Shown here one piece after another: positions 43,479 to 51,629 of a DNA stretch of 64,000 nucleotides. Origin of the DNA: Lachnoclostridium sp. An138 (GTDB taxonomy: Bacteria; Bacillota; Clostridia; Lachnospirales; Lachnospiraceae); contig NZ_NFLF01000002.1 of the NCBI RefSeq assembly GCF_002160765.1, positions 1 to 64,000 of the forward strand, in the 5' to 3' direction. The position numbers were made by a program, and so were the translations under genes. The notes below the pieces were generated by a model. That model saw nothing but the letters and a program-made list of their open reading frames with translations. It did no database searches and was not told where the DNA came from. Each line of letters begins with the position of its first letter. Position 1 is the first letter of the stretch.

Positions 43479-45158
43479 TTACATGCTCTCCTGTCCAAAA
43501 GCAGACAACACCACTCGTTCTGCCTGACGGAGCGCCGTCTCCAAAGCTTCCATCTCTTCCTGCAGCTGCCGGCGCATCTCCGGACTGATATCCTGAAAAT
43601 CCTGTTCCAGATGTCTTTGTGTCTGCTCAATCTGCCCCAGCATCTCCTCCATCTCCACACCGTCATTCCGGAATTCGGCAGCATGAGAGATGATCTGTCC
43701 GGCCAGTTCTCCGTACATAACCAAGGCGGTACGTTCATTGTCCTCTTCCACCAGATTTCCCGCGGACAATTCTACCAGATCGTCCCAGTAGCCGCGAAAG
43801 CTGACAAAGCTGTCCCCCGCCTCATCTACCCTGCCGATTTGCGCATAATACTCTGAAATCCGTCCCAGCCTTCCGGCTCTCTCCTCCTGCCCCTTTTCCA
43901 GCTTTCCCGAAGCCGCCGCAAGTTTAAGATAATTTCCGGCATTCTTTTTATTCTCTTTCTCTTCAAATTTGTAAAAATACGCAAGGCCCGCCTCATAGGC
44001 AAACCGGGCGTAGCCTTTTCCGTTTTTCCGGAAGACCGCCTCAAAGGTCTGTCCATCTCCGGTGTACTGAATCAGAATCGCGCGCAGCCGGCTGCTTTCC
44101 TCTGACGTGAGAAGCCCGTCATCCAGAAAACCGTCCTTCAGAAGCCCCAGCCACGCATCCTCTCTGGAAGGACTTATACGGACAGCCTTCACATAGTTTT
44201 CGATCTCCTCTTCCTTATCCACGGAATTGCCTGCCGCCAGCAGGCAGGCTTCATAGCTGTTTCTCCGCGCTCCTGCTTCAAGGCCCAGGAAGATTCCCGC
44301 AGCAGTTCCCAAAAAAGCCGCTCCCAGAAGACAGGCCGCGAACTTTCGTACCTTCTTTTTCTGATTCTCCCGATAGGTTCTGTCCTGCTCCTGAAAATGC
44401 TCCAGCGCATAAAGAAGCTCCGCGCAGGACTGATACCTCTCTTCTTTCCTGCGCCGGGTACATCTGCCGATGATCTCATCCCAGCCCGCTAAGAAGCCTG
44501 GTCCGCATTCGCTGAGGGGCCGGAGCATATGGGGGCTTTCTCCCGTCAGCAGCTGAAACAGCATAACTCCAAGACAATAAATATCCGTCCTGGCGTCGCT
44601 CTGGTCCGTTTCCTCATACTGCTCCGGCGCCGCATATCCCCAGGTTCCCAGTGAAACTGTATCCTTCAGGCTCCCGGCCCTGTATTCCCTGGCCGCCCCG
44701 AAATCGATCAGAACCACTGTCCCGTCCGGCCGTTCCATCACATTGGAAGGCTTCAGATCCCGGTATATGACCGGAGGTTTTCTGCTGTGCAGATAGAGGA
44801 GCGCCCTGCACAGCTGCTTGGCCCAGTCCAACACCTTTTCCTGCGGCTGCGCCCCCTGCTGCAGAAGCAGCGTGTCCAGGGAAAGACCCTCCACGTAGTC
44901 CATGACTATCAGAAGCCGGCTGCGTTCCTCAATCACGTCCACGATGCTGGGAATTCCGGGATGCTTGAGCCTTTTCAGCATTTCGATCTCTTTTCTGTCC
45001 AGGGCCAGTCTTCCCCAGTCTCCCTTCGCAATCTCTTTGACAGCCCAGAATTTGTTTGCCCTTTCGTTCATGGCCAGATAGACCACACTCATGCCGCCCC
45101 TGCCTATGACATTCAGGATCTTATAGCTTCCGTTAATGACGGAACCGATTTTCAGCAC
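43479..45158 (-). CDS. Transmembrane Ser/Thr protein kinase (PknB-like catalytic domain, no PASTA)
   Basis: 559 residues. Kinase domain at 12-255: G-loop GRGGMSVVY, Lys41 in AVKE, catalytic loop YRDLKPSNV (Asp134), DFG at 152-154, APE near 178. The HRD His is Tyr, an accepted variant. A membrane helix at about 273-292 follows a basic stop-transfer (KKKVRK). The roughly 265-residue outer part is helical and TPR-like, with no PASTA repeats. The final 70 residues are predicted coiled coil. First gene of the kinase / small protein / Ig-repeat operon. It is not the usual PrkC, which has PASTA domains and a PrpC phosphatase neighbour. Confidence 0.88.
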   Translation of the reverse strand: MLKIGSVINGSYKILNVIGRGGMSVVYLAMNERANKFWAVKEIAKGDWGRLALDRKEIEMLKRLKHPGIPSIVDVIEERSRLLIVMDYVEGLSLDTLLLQQGAQPQEKVLDWAKQLCRALLYLHSRKPPVIYRDLKPSNVMERPDGTVVLIDFGAAREYRAGSLKDTVSLGTWGYAAPEQYEETDQSDARTDIYCLGVMLFQLLTGESPHMLRPLSECGPGFLAGWDEIIGRCTRRRKEERYQSCAELLYALEHFQEQDRTYRENQKKKVRKFAACLLGAAFLGTAAGIFLGLEAGARRNSYEACLLAAGNSVDKEEEIENYVKAVRISPSREDAWLGLLKDGFLDDGLLTSEESSRLRAILIQYTGDGQTFEAVFRKNGKGYARFAYEAGLAYFYKFEEKENKKNAGNYLKLAAASGKLEKGQEERAGRLGRISEYYAQIGRVDEAGDSFVSFRGYWDDLVELSAGNLVEEDNERTALVMYGELAGQIISHAAEFRNDGVEMEEMLGQIEQTQRHLEQDFQDISPEMRRQLQEEMEALETALRQAERVVLSAFGQESM

Positions 45159-45541
45159 ATCCGCTTTCTCCTTCCCGTTGTTCTGTTTTAATATAAAATA
45201 AAAGCTGAAATTACTGGCGATACGCCGGAAATTCTCTCGGACCGACCGGTTCGATGAATCAGTGCATTTATGGTACTACAGAATCTTACAGATTTCAAGC
45301 CGAAACTTCTATTTTAGAAATTTTTAACATTTTGCGCGGCCGGCTGCCTCTGGGATCTCGGCCGTTCGGATATCTGGATAGGAGAAACAATTTTTCCTGT
45401 CCGCCGCGATCCTGCGCGCGCGCAAAAGACGGAGAGCAGCCGTACCGCCGCTCTCCGTCTTATTCCGCAGAAGAAACACCCGCCAAAGCTCTGCGTTTCA
45501 TCTTTCTGCCTGCGTTTTCAAACCTTCTTTTTCTATCATTT
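45159..45541. other. Intergenic region between kinase operon and ABC exporter operon
   Basis: No gene is supported. It should hold the kinase promoter (AT-rich near 45190-45205) and has a terminator at 45424-45462. A CG-rich palindromic patch (GCGCGCGC) lies at about 45414-45422. Confidence 0.5.
45424..45462 (-). terminator. Terminator downstream of the ABC exporter operon
   Basis: Arms AGACGGAGAGC and GCTCTCCGTCT, with TTTTG following on the minus strand. It lies about 80 nt after the permease stop. Confidence 0.85.
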
Positions 45542-46771
45542 TTAATTTCTTCTCAGTGCCTCGATAGGACTTAAGCGCGCTGCCTTTTTGGCCGGATAGA
45601 TTCCAAAGAAAATACCGACCGCGGAAGAAAACAGCGTAGCCGTAATGATGGTCCCAATGCTGAGATCCGGTGAAATGCCAAGCATCGGAAGGGAACAAAT
45701 GCCGTAGGCCCCCAGAAGGCCCAGGACAATGCCGATGACGCCGCCGATACAGGTGATGATCGCCGATTCTGCCAGGAACTGCATCATAATCGATCCGGTT
45801 CTCGCTCCAAGAGCTTTACGGATTCCGATTTCTCTGGTCCGCTCGGTAACGGATACCAGCATAATATTCATTACACCGATTCCGCCTACCAGCAGGGCAA
45901 TGGCGGCTACCAGAGCGATAAAGGCCGTAATCATGTCCAGCACGCTTGTAATCTGCGCGATCTGGCTGTCTGCGTCCTGAAGCAGAAAGGCATCCTCACC
46001 CTGTACGTGATGACGGTTTTCCAGAAGCTTCATGGCGTCGCTTCCCACCGCCTGGGAATACTCGCTTCCCTCGGAAATAATATAAATAGAATAAAATTCA
46101 TCCAGCTCATAGCCAAAGGCAAAGTTCGCTGTGTACGGCATGTACATGGTCACATAGCTGGAGGAATACATCATGGAATCCACAAGGCCTCCCTCTGACT
46201 GTTCTTCCTGGATCACGCCGCAGATGGTGATTTCGTGAGTGATATTATAGATGGTGGCCTCTACCGTCATACCCACCACATCGTCGGTGCCGAACAGCTT
46301 GATGGCGTCGCTCTGTCCGATCACCGCCACCAGATTCATTGCTTCCACATCCGAATCCGTAAAGTAATGGCCGTATTTCATCTCCGGATTATGAGTATAC
46401 TCCAGATCTGCTGTTCCTGTAGAGGCAATCACATCAAAATTTCCCTTCGGCGACAGAAGTGTTCCCATCATACTGTCTGAAGGTGTCACTCCCTTTACAT
46501 GGGGGACCCGTTCCTTAATGGCCTCCATGTCTTCCGGGGTAATATACTCTCCGGCATCTCCTCCATCGCTGTTGGAATAAATATAAATCTGTCCTCCGGC
46601 AATGGCATTCAGCGCATCGCTCATCTCCGTCTTCGCGCCTCCGCCCACGGACATAATCATGATGACAGAAGAAATTCCGATAATAATGCCAAGCATAGTC
46701 AGAAAGGAACGGCCCTTATTGGCCCGGATATTATCAATGGCCATTTTTACATATTCATACAGCTGTGCCAT
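45542..46771 (-). CDS. MacB/FtsX-type ABC transporter permease
   Basis: 409 residues. An N-terminal membrane helix (SFLTMLGIIIGISSVIMIMS) and a large extracytoplasmic MacB_PCD domain of about 230 residues precede three helices of the FtsX domain, including EIGIRKALGARTGSIM and the final PIEALRRN. The architecture is that of mechanotransmission exporters (MacB, YknZ). It lies 3 bp after the adaptor gene. Such systems export peptides, toxins or lipids; the cargo is not readable. Confidence 0.9.
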   Translation of the reverse strand: MAQLYEYVKMAIDNIRANKGRSFLTMLGIIIGISSVIMIMSVGGGAKTEMSDALNAIAGGQIYIYSNSDGGDAGEYITPEDMEAIKERVPHVKGVTPSDSMMGTLLSPKGNFDVIASTGTADLEYTHNPEMKYGHYFTDSDVEAMNLVAVIGQSDAIKLFGTDDVVGMTVEATIYNITHEITICGVIQEEQSEGGLVDSMMYSSSYVTMYMPYTANFAFGYELDEFYSIYIISEGSEYSQAVGSDAMKLLENRHHVQGEDAFLLQDADSQIAQITSVLDMITAFIALVAAIALLVGGIGVMNIMLVSVTERTREIGIRKALGARTGSIMMQFLAESAIITCIGGVIGIVLGLLGAYGICSLPMLGISPDLSIGTIITATLFSSAVGIFFGIYPAKKAARLSPIEALRRN

Positions 46772-46774
46772 TTT

Positions 46775-48577
46775 TTATCCCTCCACCGGCGTCACGCGGG
46801 TTCCCTCCTGGATTCCGGCTGTGATTCCGCCGGATACGACCCTGTCTCCAAATTCCAGACCGGATTTGATTTCTGTATAGTCATCCGCAGACAGGCCTGT
46901 TTCCACATTCTTTCTCACCAGCGTGCCATCCTCCTGCACCACATAGCAGAAGCTTCCATCCTGCCCGGAGTTGATGCACTCTGTGGGAACCACAAGCACA
47001 TCTGTCGCCTCCTGTCCGTTTACAGACACTGTGGCTTCCAGTCCCAGATAAATATTTTCATCTGGATTGTCAATCTTGATCTGGGCAGTGACTACCGGGG
47101 TTCCCTGGGCGTTGGCCTCTGCGATACGGCTTAAGCTTGTAACAGTGCCGCTGTACTCATGGCCTGCCAGCGTGACCACTGCCGTCTGGCCTTCTGCCAT
47201 TTTTTCCAGATCGTATTTGGTAATGCTCATCTCCACCACCACGTCCTCGTTGCTGGCAACTGTGAAAAGCTCTCCGCCTTTGGCTGCCGGGCCGCCGGGA
47301 ACGGCAGACACGCTTGTGACTACTCCGGAAAATTCGGCCTTGATTCCCTCTTTTCCTTCTGTAATATCATCCTTTGTCATCTGCGCGTTCAGATCGCTGA
47401 GGTTTTTGTTTGCAGCGAGTTCGCTCCTGGCTGCCGAGGACAGAATGGCTGCATCTGTGGAATCCTGAATTCCCTCTTCCTCCGCCTTGCTGCTCTCCAG
47501 CTTCTGCTTGTTTTCCTGGGAATCCTCCAGCCGTCCCTGATACTCGTCGAGTTTGATGACAATGTTATTATAATTATCCTGCTCTGCCTGAATACTCTTT
47601 TCCAGCTCCGGAAGCTTCGCCTGGGCCTCCTGAGCGGCCGGCGCGGCCTCATCCACTGCCGCCTGGGCCACAGTTACCGCATCCTGAAGCATTTTATACT
47701 CCTCAGACGCCGGGTCCAGCGTAGAAGATTCAAGAGCCGTCTGAGCTGATTTCAGGGCTGCGTTCTTTTCCTCCAGAGCCGCTACCGCCGCCTGCGCCTG
47801 AGCCTGCTGCTCCTTCAGGGATGCCAGCTTATTCGCGGAATCCCCCTGATATCCTGTGTACTCGCGGACTCTGTCATTCAGATGATCCAGATTATCGTCT
47901 TCCTCGTCCAGCTGCCGGTTGATGATATCCAGGGCTGCGGTGGAACGGTTATACTCTGCCACGTTTTCATTGTCTTTGGAAATAGAATCCTGATAACTGT
48001 AATTGGCCGCGCTTCCGGTCAGCTCCGCCTGCCGGTACAGCTCATCCAGCTCTGCCGCGTCATAGGTAAGAAGCGTCTCTCCCGCTTCCACCGTGTCTCC
48101 TACCTTCAGACTGAAGCTGTCTACAGTAGCTGCCACTGGTGAAAAATAAGTCTTTACCTCCTCAGACTGTACGGTTCCGCTGCCGTCTATCACCTGCTGC
48201 ACCGTTCCAAGAGAGGCCTCCGCCACGGTGACCACCGGCAGGATCTCCGGCGCAAACAGTCTGGGAAGCACCGTAACCGCCAGCAGCGCCGCCACGATTC
48301 CCCCGATAATAATGCGTTTTTTCCGTTTCTTTTTCTGTTCAGGCGTAAGGGGCGCCTTCTCCTTTTTTTCCTTCTTTTCTTTTTTCTCTTTTCCTTCTTT
48401 CATCTCCCGGATCTTTCTGCCCTTTCCAAAAAGACCCTTCTTCCGTTCTTTCTCCGCCTGCGCCTCCCGATCCTCTTCCCACTCGTCCAGCAGGCTTTTC
48501 TGGCTTTCTTCCGGCTCCGGCTCCAGATAAGTCATGGTCTCAGAATCTTCCTCAAATTTTTTCTTCTTTCCAAACAT
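46775..48577 (-). CDS. Membrane-fusion/adaptor protein (MacA/YknX-like)
   Basis: About 600 residues, with GAGGAG 8 nt before ATG 48577. A cytoplasmic basic/acidic N-terminus of about 90 residues (KEKKEKKEKAPLTPEQKKK) is unusually long for the family. One membrane helix follows (IIIGGIVAALLAVTVLPRL), then a lipoyl half-motif (VGDTVEAGETLLTYDAAEL), a long helical hairpin at about 190-400, and the beta-barrel and C-terminal domains (VLVVPTECINSGQDGSFCYV). It works with the MacB-type permease and the ATPase as a Gram-positive tripartite-like exporter. Confidence 0.88.
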   Translation of the reverse strand: MFGKKKKFEEDSETMTYLEPEPEESQKSLLDEWEEDREAQAEKERKKGLFGKGRKIREMKEGKEKKEKKEKKEKAPLTPEQKKKRKKRIIIGGIVAALLAVTVLPRLFAPEILPVVTVAEASLGTVQQVIDGSGTVQSEEVKTYFSPVAATVDSFSLKVGDTVEAGETLLTYDAAELDELYRQAELTGSAANYSYQDSISKDNENVAEYNRSTAALDIINRQLDEEDDNLDHLNDRVREYTGYQGDSANKLASLKEQQAQAQAAVAALEEKNAALKSAQTALESSTLDPASEEYKMLQDAVTVAQAAVDEAAPAAQEAQAKLPELEKSIQAEQDNYNNIVIKLDEYQGRLEDSQENKQKLESSKAEEEGIQDSTDAAILSSAARSELAANKNLSDLNAQMTKDDITEGKEGIKAEFSGVVTSVSAVPGGPAAKGGELFTVASNEDVVVEMSITKYDLEKMAEGQTAVVTLAGHEYSGTVTSLSRIAEANAQGTPVVTAQIKIDNPDENIYLGLEATVSVNGQEATDVLVVPTECINSGQDGSFCYVVQEDGTLVRKNVETGLSADDYTEIKSGLEFGDRVVSGGITAGIQEGTRVTPVEG

Positions 48578-48696
48578 CACTTATTCTCCTCATCTTTATA
48601 GCGAGCGCCGCGAGGATCAGCTCCCCCGCAGCTTTGCTGCGCTGACTATTTTCATGCCCCGTCAGTTTACTGCGGGGTATTTCATTTCCGTCCCTG

Positions 48697-49395
48697 TCAA
48701 AATGTCACATCAGGATTGATGGTATCTGACTCGATTCTGCCGTCCAGAATTCGGATGACCCGTTTGGCCTGGGCCGCAATTCCGTTATCATGGGTGATCA
48801 GAATGACTGTTCTTCCGCCTTTGTACAGTTCCTTCAAAATCTGAAGAATCTCTTTGCTGGAAGCGGAATCCAGATTTCCGGTGGGCTCATCAGCCAGAAT
48901 CACCGGAGGCTTCGCCGCGATCGCTCTTGCGATAGCCACCCTCTGCTGCTGTCCTCCGGACATCTCATTGGGCTTGTGATCCATTCGATGAGAAAGACCT
49001 ACGATCTTCAGCGACTCTACCGCCAGCCGGTCCCTTTCCTTTTTGGGAACGCCCCGGTAAATCAGCGGAAGTTCCACATTCTCCTGAGCCGTCAGATTAC
49101 TGATCAGATTAAAGCCCTGAAAGATGAAGCCTATCTCTCTGTTGCGGATGTCTGACTGTTCATCGTCTGTCAGCGTAGACACATCCCGGCCGTTCAGATA
49201 ATATTTTCCGGATGTAGGCACATCCAGACAGCCCAGCATGTTCATGAGCGTGGATTTTCCGGAGCCTGACTGGCCGATAATCGCCACAAACTCCCCCTTT
49301 TCTATGGAAAGACTCACATGGTCCAGGGCCCGCACCTCATTTTCGCCGGGATTATAGACCTTGCAGATGTCTTTCACCTCCACCAATGCACTCAT
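48697..49395 (-). CDS. MacB/LolD-type ABC transporter ATP-binding protein
   Basis: 232 residues. Walker [16 protein letters not shown], signature [14 protein letters not shown], Walker [17 protein letters not shown] and H-loop [10 protein letters not shown] are intact. First gene of the exporter operon ATPase / adaptor / permease. A 36-bp perfect palindrome lies 36 bp before the start. The 116 bp to the adaptor gene contain a CCCCG(CAG)-type hairpin near 48656-48677. Confidence 0.93.
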   Translation of the reverse strand: MSALVEVKDICKVYNPGENEVRALDHVSLSIEKGEFVAIIGQSGSGKSTLMNMLGCLDVPTSGKYYLNGRDVSTLTDDEQSDIRNREIGFIFQGFNLISNLTAQENVELPLIYRGVPKKERDRLAVESLKIVGLSHRMDHKPNEMSGGQQQRVAIARAIAAKPPVILADEPTGNLDSASSKEILQILKELYKGGRTVILITHDNGIAAQAKRVIRILDGRIESDTINPDVTF

Positions 49396-49430
49396 TTCAT
49401 TCTCCTCTTTTTACATTCTGTCTCTGAATT

Positions 49431-49466
49431 TGTGTTATTGTATTATTCACATAATACAATAACACA
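49431..49466. promoter_or_regulatory. Perfect 36-bp inverted repeat, probable operator
   Basis: TGTGTTATTGTATTAT (49431-49446), 4-nt centre, ATAATACAATAACACA (49451-49466). Its position before the exporter operon and its TTGTATTAT-N4-ATAATACAA core suit a GntR (YtrA-type) or TetR regulator. No matching regulator gene lies nearby. Confidence 0.75.
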
Positions 49467-49602
49467 TTTCGCTTTTAATACAAGCATCTTCATAAAATCT
49501 TAAAAAAAGCTTAAAAATCTTCTTCTCTCAGTTTCATAACGAACGTCAGACGTCTTTTTCTTCATTTTTTCCATATATTTTATAAAAAAGGTCCTGTTTC
49601 CT

Positions 49603-50301
49603 ATGAAAAAACTTTTAATCGCAGGATATGAAACCCAAACTGCTGGCTACCGCAGCGCCTTTTCCTTGCTTGGAGCCTGCGCCGACCCGCTTGCTTTCCC
49701 ACCGGAGCGTCATGACTCCGGCTCTCTGCGCGCGGCCCAGCCGGGTATCTGGTCCATGGCCTGTCTCTACGACGGGCTTGTCCTCCCGGGAGGCGGAGAT
49801 ATTTCTCCTGCCCTGCTTCATTGTCCGAATATGGGCTCCCGAAACATCGACGAGCCTCTGGACCATATACAGTTTTCCCTGCTCTACGCTTTTATAGAGG
49901 CCGGAAAACCTGTCCTCGGCATCTGCAAAGGCCTTCAGGTTATCAACGCGGGCTTTGGAGGGACGATTCGGCAGGATCTGTGCCCTGCCTCTCTGGATCT
50001 TCATGCCTGGGAGGGCCGGGACCGCATCCACCGGACAAAGGCCGCAAAAGGAACCTTTCTGTACCGGCTCTACGGTTCCCGCCCCCTGGTGAACAGCGCA
50101 CACCATCAGGCCGCCGGCTCCATAGGCCAGGGTCTGCGTGTGGCCCAGTACGCGGAGGATTTTGTGGTGGAAGCCCTCTATCACGAACGTCTGCCTGTCT
50201 TTGCCGTCCAGTGGCACCCGGAGCGCTTGTGCTTTTCCCAGGCAAAAGACGGTATGGAAGACGGCTCCCGGCTGCTTTCATACTTTCTCTCACTGCTCTG
50301 A
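49603..50301 (+). CDS. Gamma-glutamyl-gamma-aminobutyrate hydrolase family peptidase (C26)
   Basis: 232 residues of the class I glutamine amidotransferase fold. Nucleophile Cys in GKPVLGICKGLQ (G-x-C-x-G-x-Q), His and Glu in FAVQWHPERL, and VLPGGGDISPAL for the oxyanion region match PuuD-like enzymes, which hydrolyse gamma-glutamyl amides. The HHQA in SAHHQAAG is conserved in the family. It converges with the dipeptidase gene, overlapping by 12 nt at the 3' ends. Confidence 0.9.
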   Translation: MKKLLIAGYETQTAGYRSAFSLLGACADPLAFPPERHDSGSLRAAQPGIWSMACLYDGLVLPGGGDISPALLHCPNMGSRNIDEPLDHIQFSLLYAFIEAGKPVLGICKGLQVINAGFGGTIRQDLCPASLDLHAWEGRDRIHRTKAAKGTFLYRLYGSRPLVNSAHHQAAGSIGQGLRVAQYAEDFVVEALYHERLPVFAVQWHPERLCFSQAKDGMEDGSRLLSYFLSLL

Positions 50302-51312
50302 GCAGGGAAGGCATTCCCGGAAAAAGCGGAAAAAGTTTCCTCCTATAAGACCGGCTGCGGTCTCTTCCTTCATTCCGCGGGCCAACAGCATGGCTGTAAA
50401 CTTTATCATTTCCCCGTGATGAGCCAGAATGTCATCGTTCTCCGTCTCAAAACGGATACGGGGCGTGGCGTCAGAAAGTCCCCGGCACAGGTCAAAACCG
50501 CAGCCCACATGGGCGCTGCCTGCCTTCGACACCAGATATTCCGCATGGCGGCAGAGCTGCTCCAGCTTCTCCTCCTGCGGACTGGCTGCCTGGCTTTCAG
50601 GCACGGAGGGACCGGCCAGCAGCGCGCAGGCGTTCAGACCGATGACGCCTCCCCTCCCGGCCACTGCTTCGATCTGATCGTCCCTTAAATTCCTGTAATT
50701 GGGATGTATCTTCCAGGCATTGGAATGGCTGGCGATAAAAGGCCTCTTCGCACAGGCGCACAGATCGGCAAAGCCCTCATTATTCAGATGGCTCACGTCC
50801 ACATACATGCCAAGCTCCTCCATCCGTGCCACGGCTTCGCGGCCAAGGTCCGTGAGGCCGCCCGGAATCTCCCGGAATTCGCCGGCCTTGCAGCAGCCTG
50901 TGGCAAAAGCATTTCTGCGGCTCCAGGTAAGGCCTGCTCCCCGCACTCCCAAATCATAAAATGCCCGGAGAAGAGACAGATCATTTCCCAAGGGGTCCAG
51001 TCCTTCCAGAGAAAGCAGAACTGCTGTCTGCCCTCCGGCGGCCGCCCGTTCCAGCGCTTCCCGGCTGTCTGCCACGCAGATCTGATCCTGTACGGATTCC
51101 AGATCCTCCCGAAGAGCCGCAGTCTGTCCCAGCGCCCTCCGGAGTCCTGACTCCGGCAGCTCCCTGCCCGGCACATAGATCGAAGAAACAATCAGATTCA
51201 CCGAAGCCTCACGAAAATGAGGGAGATACCGCCGTTCCACCACATGTCTCTCTCCCGCAAGCCGTCTTTCGTACACCTCCGCAGCCAGATCAAAGTGCGC
51301 GTCCACCACCAT
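50290..51312 (-). CDS. Membrane dipeptidase-like metallopeptidase (M19)
   Basis: 340 residues. Zinc ligands: H-x-D in VDAHFDLA at the N-terminus, Glu in LLSLEGLDPL, and His in YVDVSHLN and ASHSNAW, followed by RNLRDDQI. These are the landmarks of the renal dipeptidase / M19 family, which cleaves dipeptides, often with D-residues. The ATG at 51312 has only AGGG upstream; the frame continues upstream as native-looking sequence with AGGAGG ideally spaced before a CTG at about 51358, so a longer start is possible. It converges with the C26 gene. Confidence 0.85.
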   Translation of the reverse strand: MVVDAHFDLAAEVYERRLAGERHVVERRYLPHFREASVNLIVSSIYVPGRELPESGLRRALGQTAALREDLESVQDQICVADSREALERAAAGGQTAVLLSLEGLDPLGNDLSLLRAFYDLGVRGAGLTWSRRNAFATGCCKAGEFREIPGGLTDLGREAVARMEELGMYVDVSHLNNEGFADLCACAKRPFIASHSNAWKIHPNYRNLRDDQIEAVAGRGGVIGLNACALLAGPSVPESQAASPQEEKLEQLCRHAEYLVSKAGSAHVGCGFDLCRGLSDATPRIRFETENDDILAHHGEMIKFTAMLLARGMKEETAAGLIGGNFFRFFRECLPCSEQ

Positions 51313-51629
51313 GTTTTCCCTATGTAACCATTTCGCCCATTCCAGAAATACCTCTTCCAGCAGAACCGCCTCCTGTTTTGTTTTACGTTTTACTGTGTGA
51401 TGCCCTTGCCCGCAAGGGGAAACGTGCCTTAAAAGGGCTGCCGGTTCATACCGCTTTGGCCCCCCTTAAGATGCACGAAAGAGACTATCCGTAAAATCCA
51501 TGTCTTGATAAAGCCCCGGATCTTTATGAAGTAGTCTCTTTCTGTACTCTCTATTTCAGAGCGAAAAAACCGTTGTCTGAATTTTGCGGAACGCTCCCCT
51601 TGTTCTTCTGCTTTCTTCTGTATTATAAA
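51313..51629. other. Intergenic region with two hairpins
   Basis: No gene is supported. Hairpin 51428-51470 pairs CTTAAaAGGG with CCCTTAAG around GGT/ACC. Hairpin 51477-51542 pairs GAAAGAGACTA with TAGTCTCTTTC and holds an inner GATAAAG/CTTTATG stem; it may be the terminator of the sensor kinase operon, whose stop is at 51630. Confidence 0.6.

Noticed and set aside
51313-51480. Riboswitch before the M19 dipeptidase
   Set aside because: Hairpins are present but no consensus of a known class was recognised, and the better explanation for one hairpin is a terminator.
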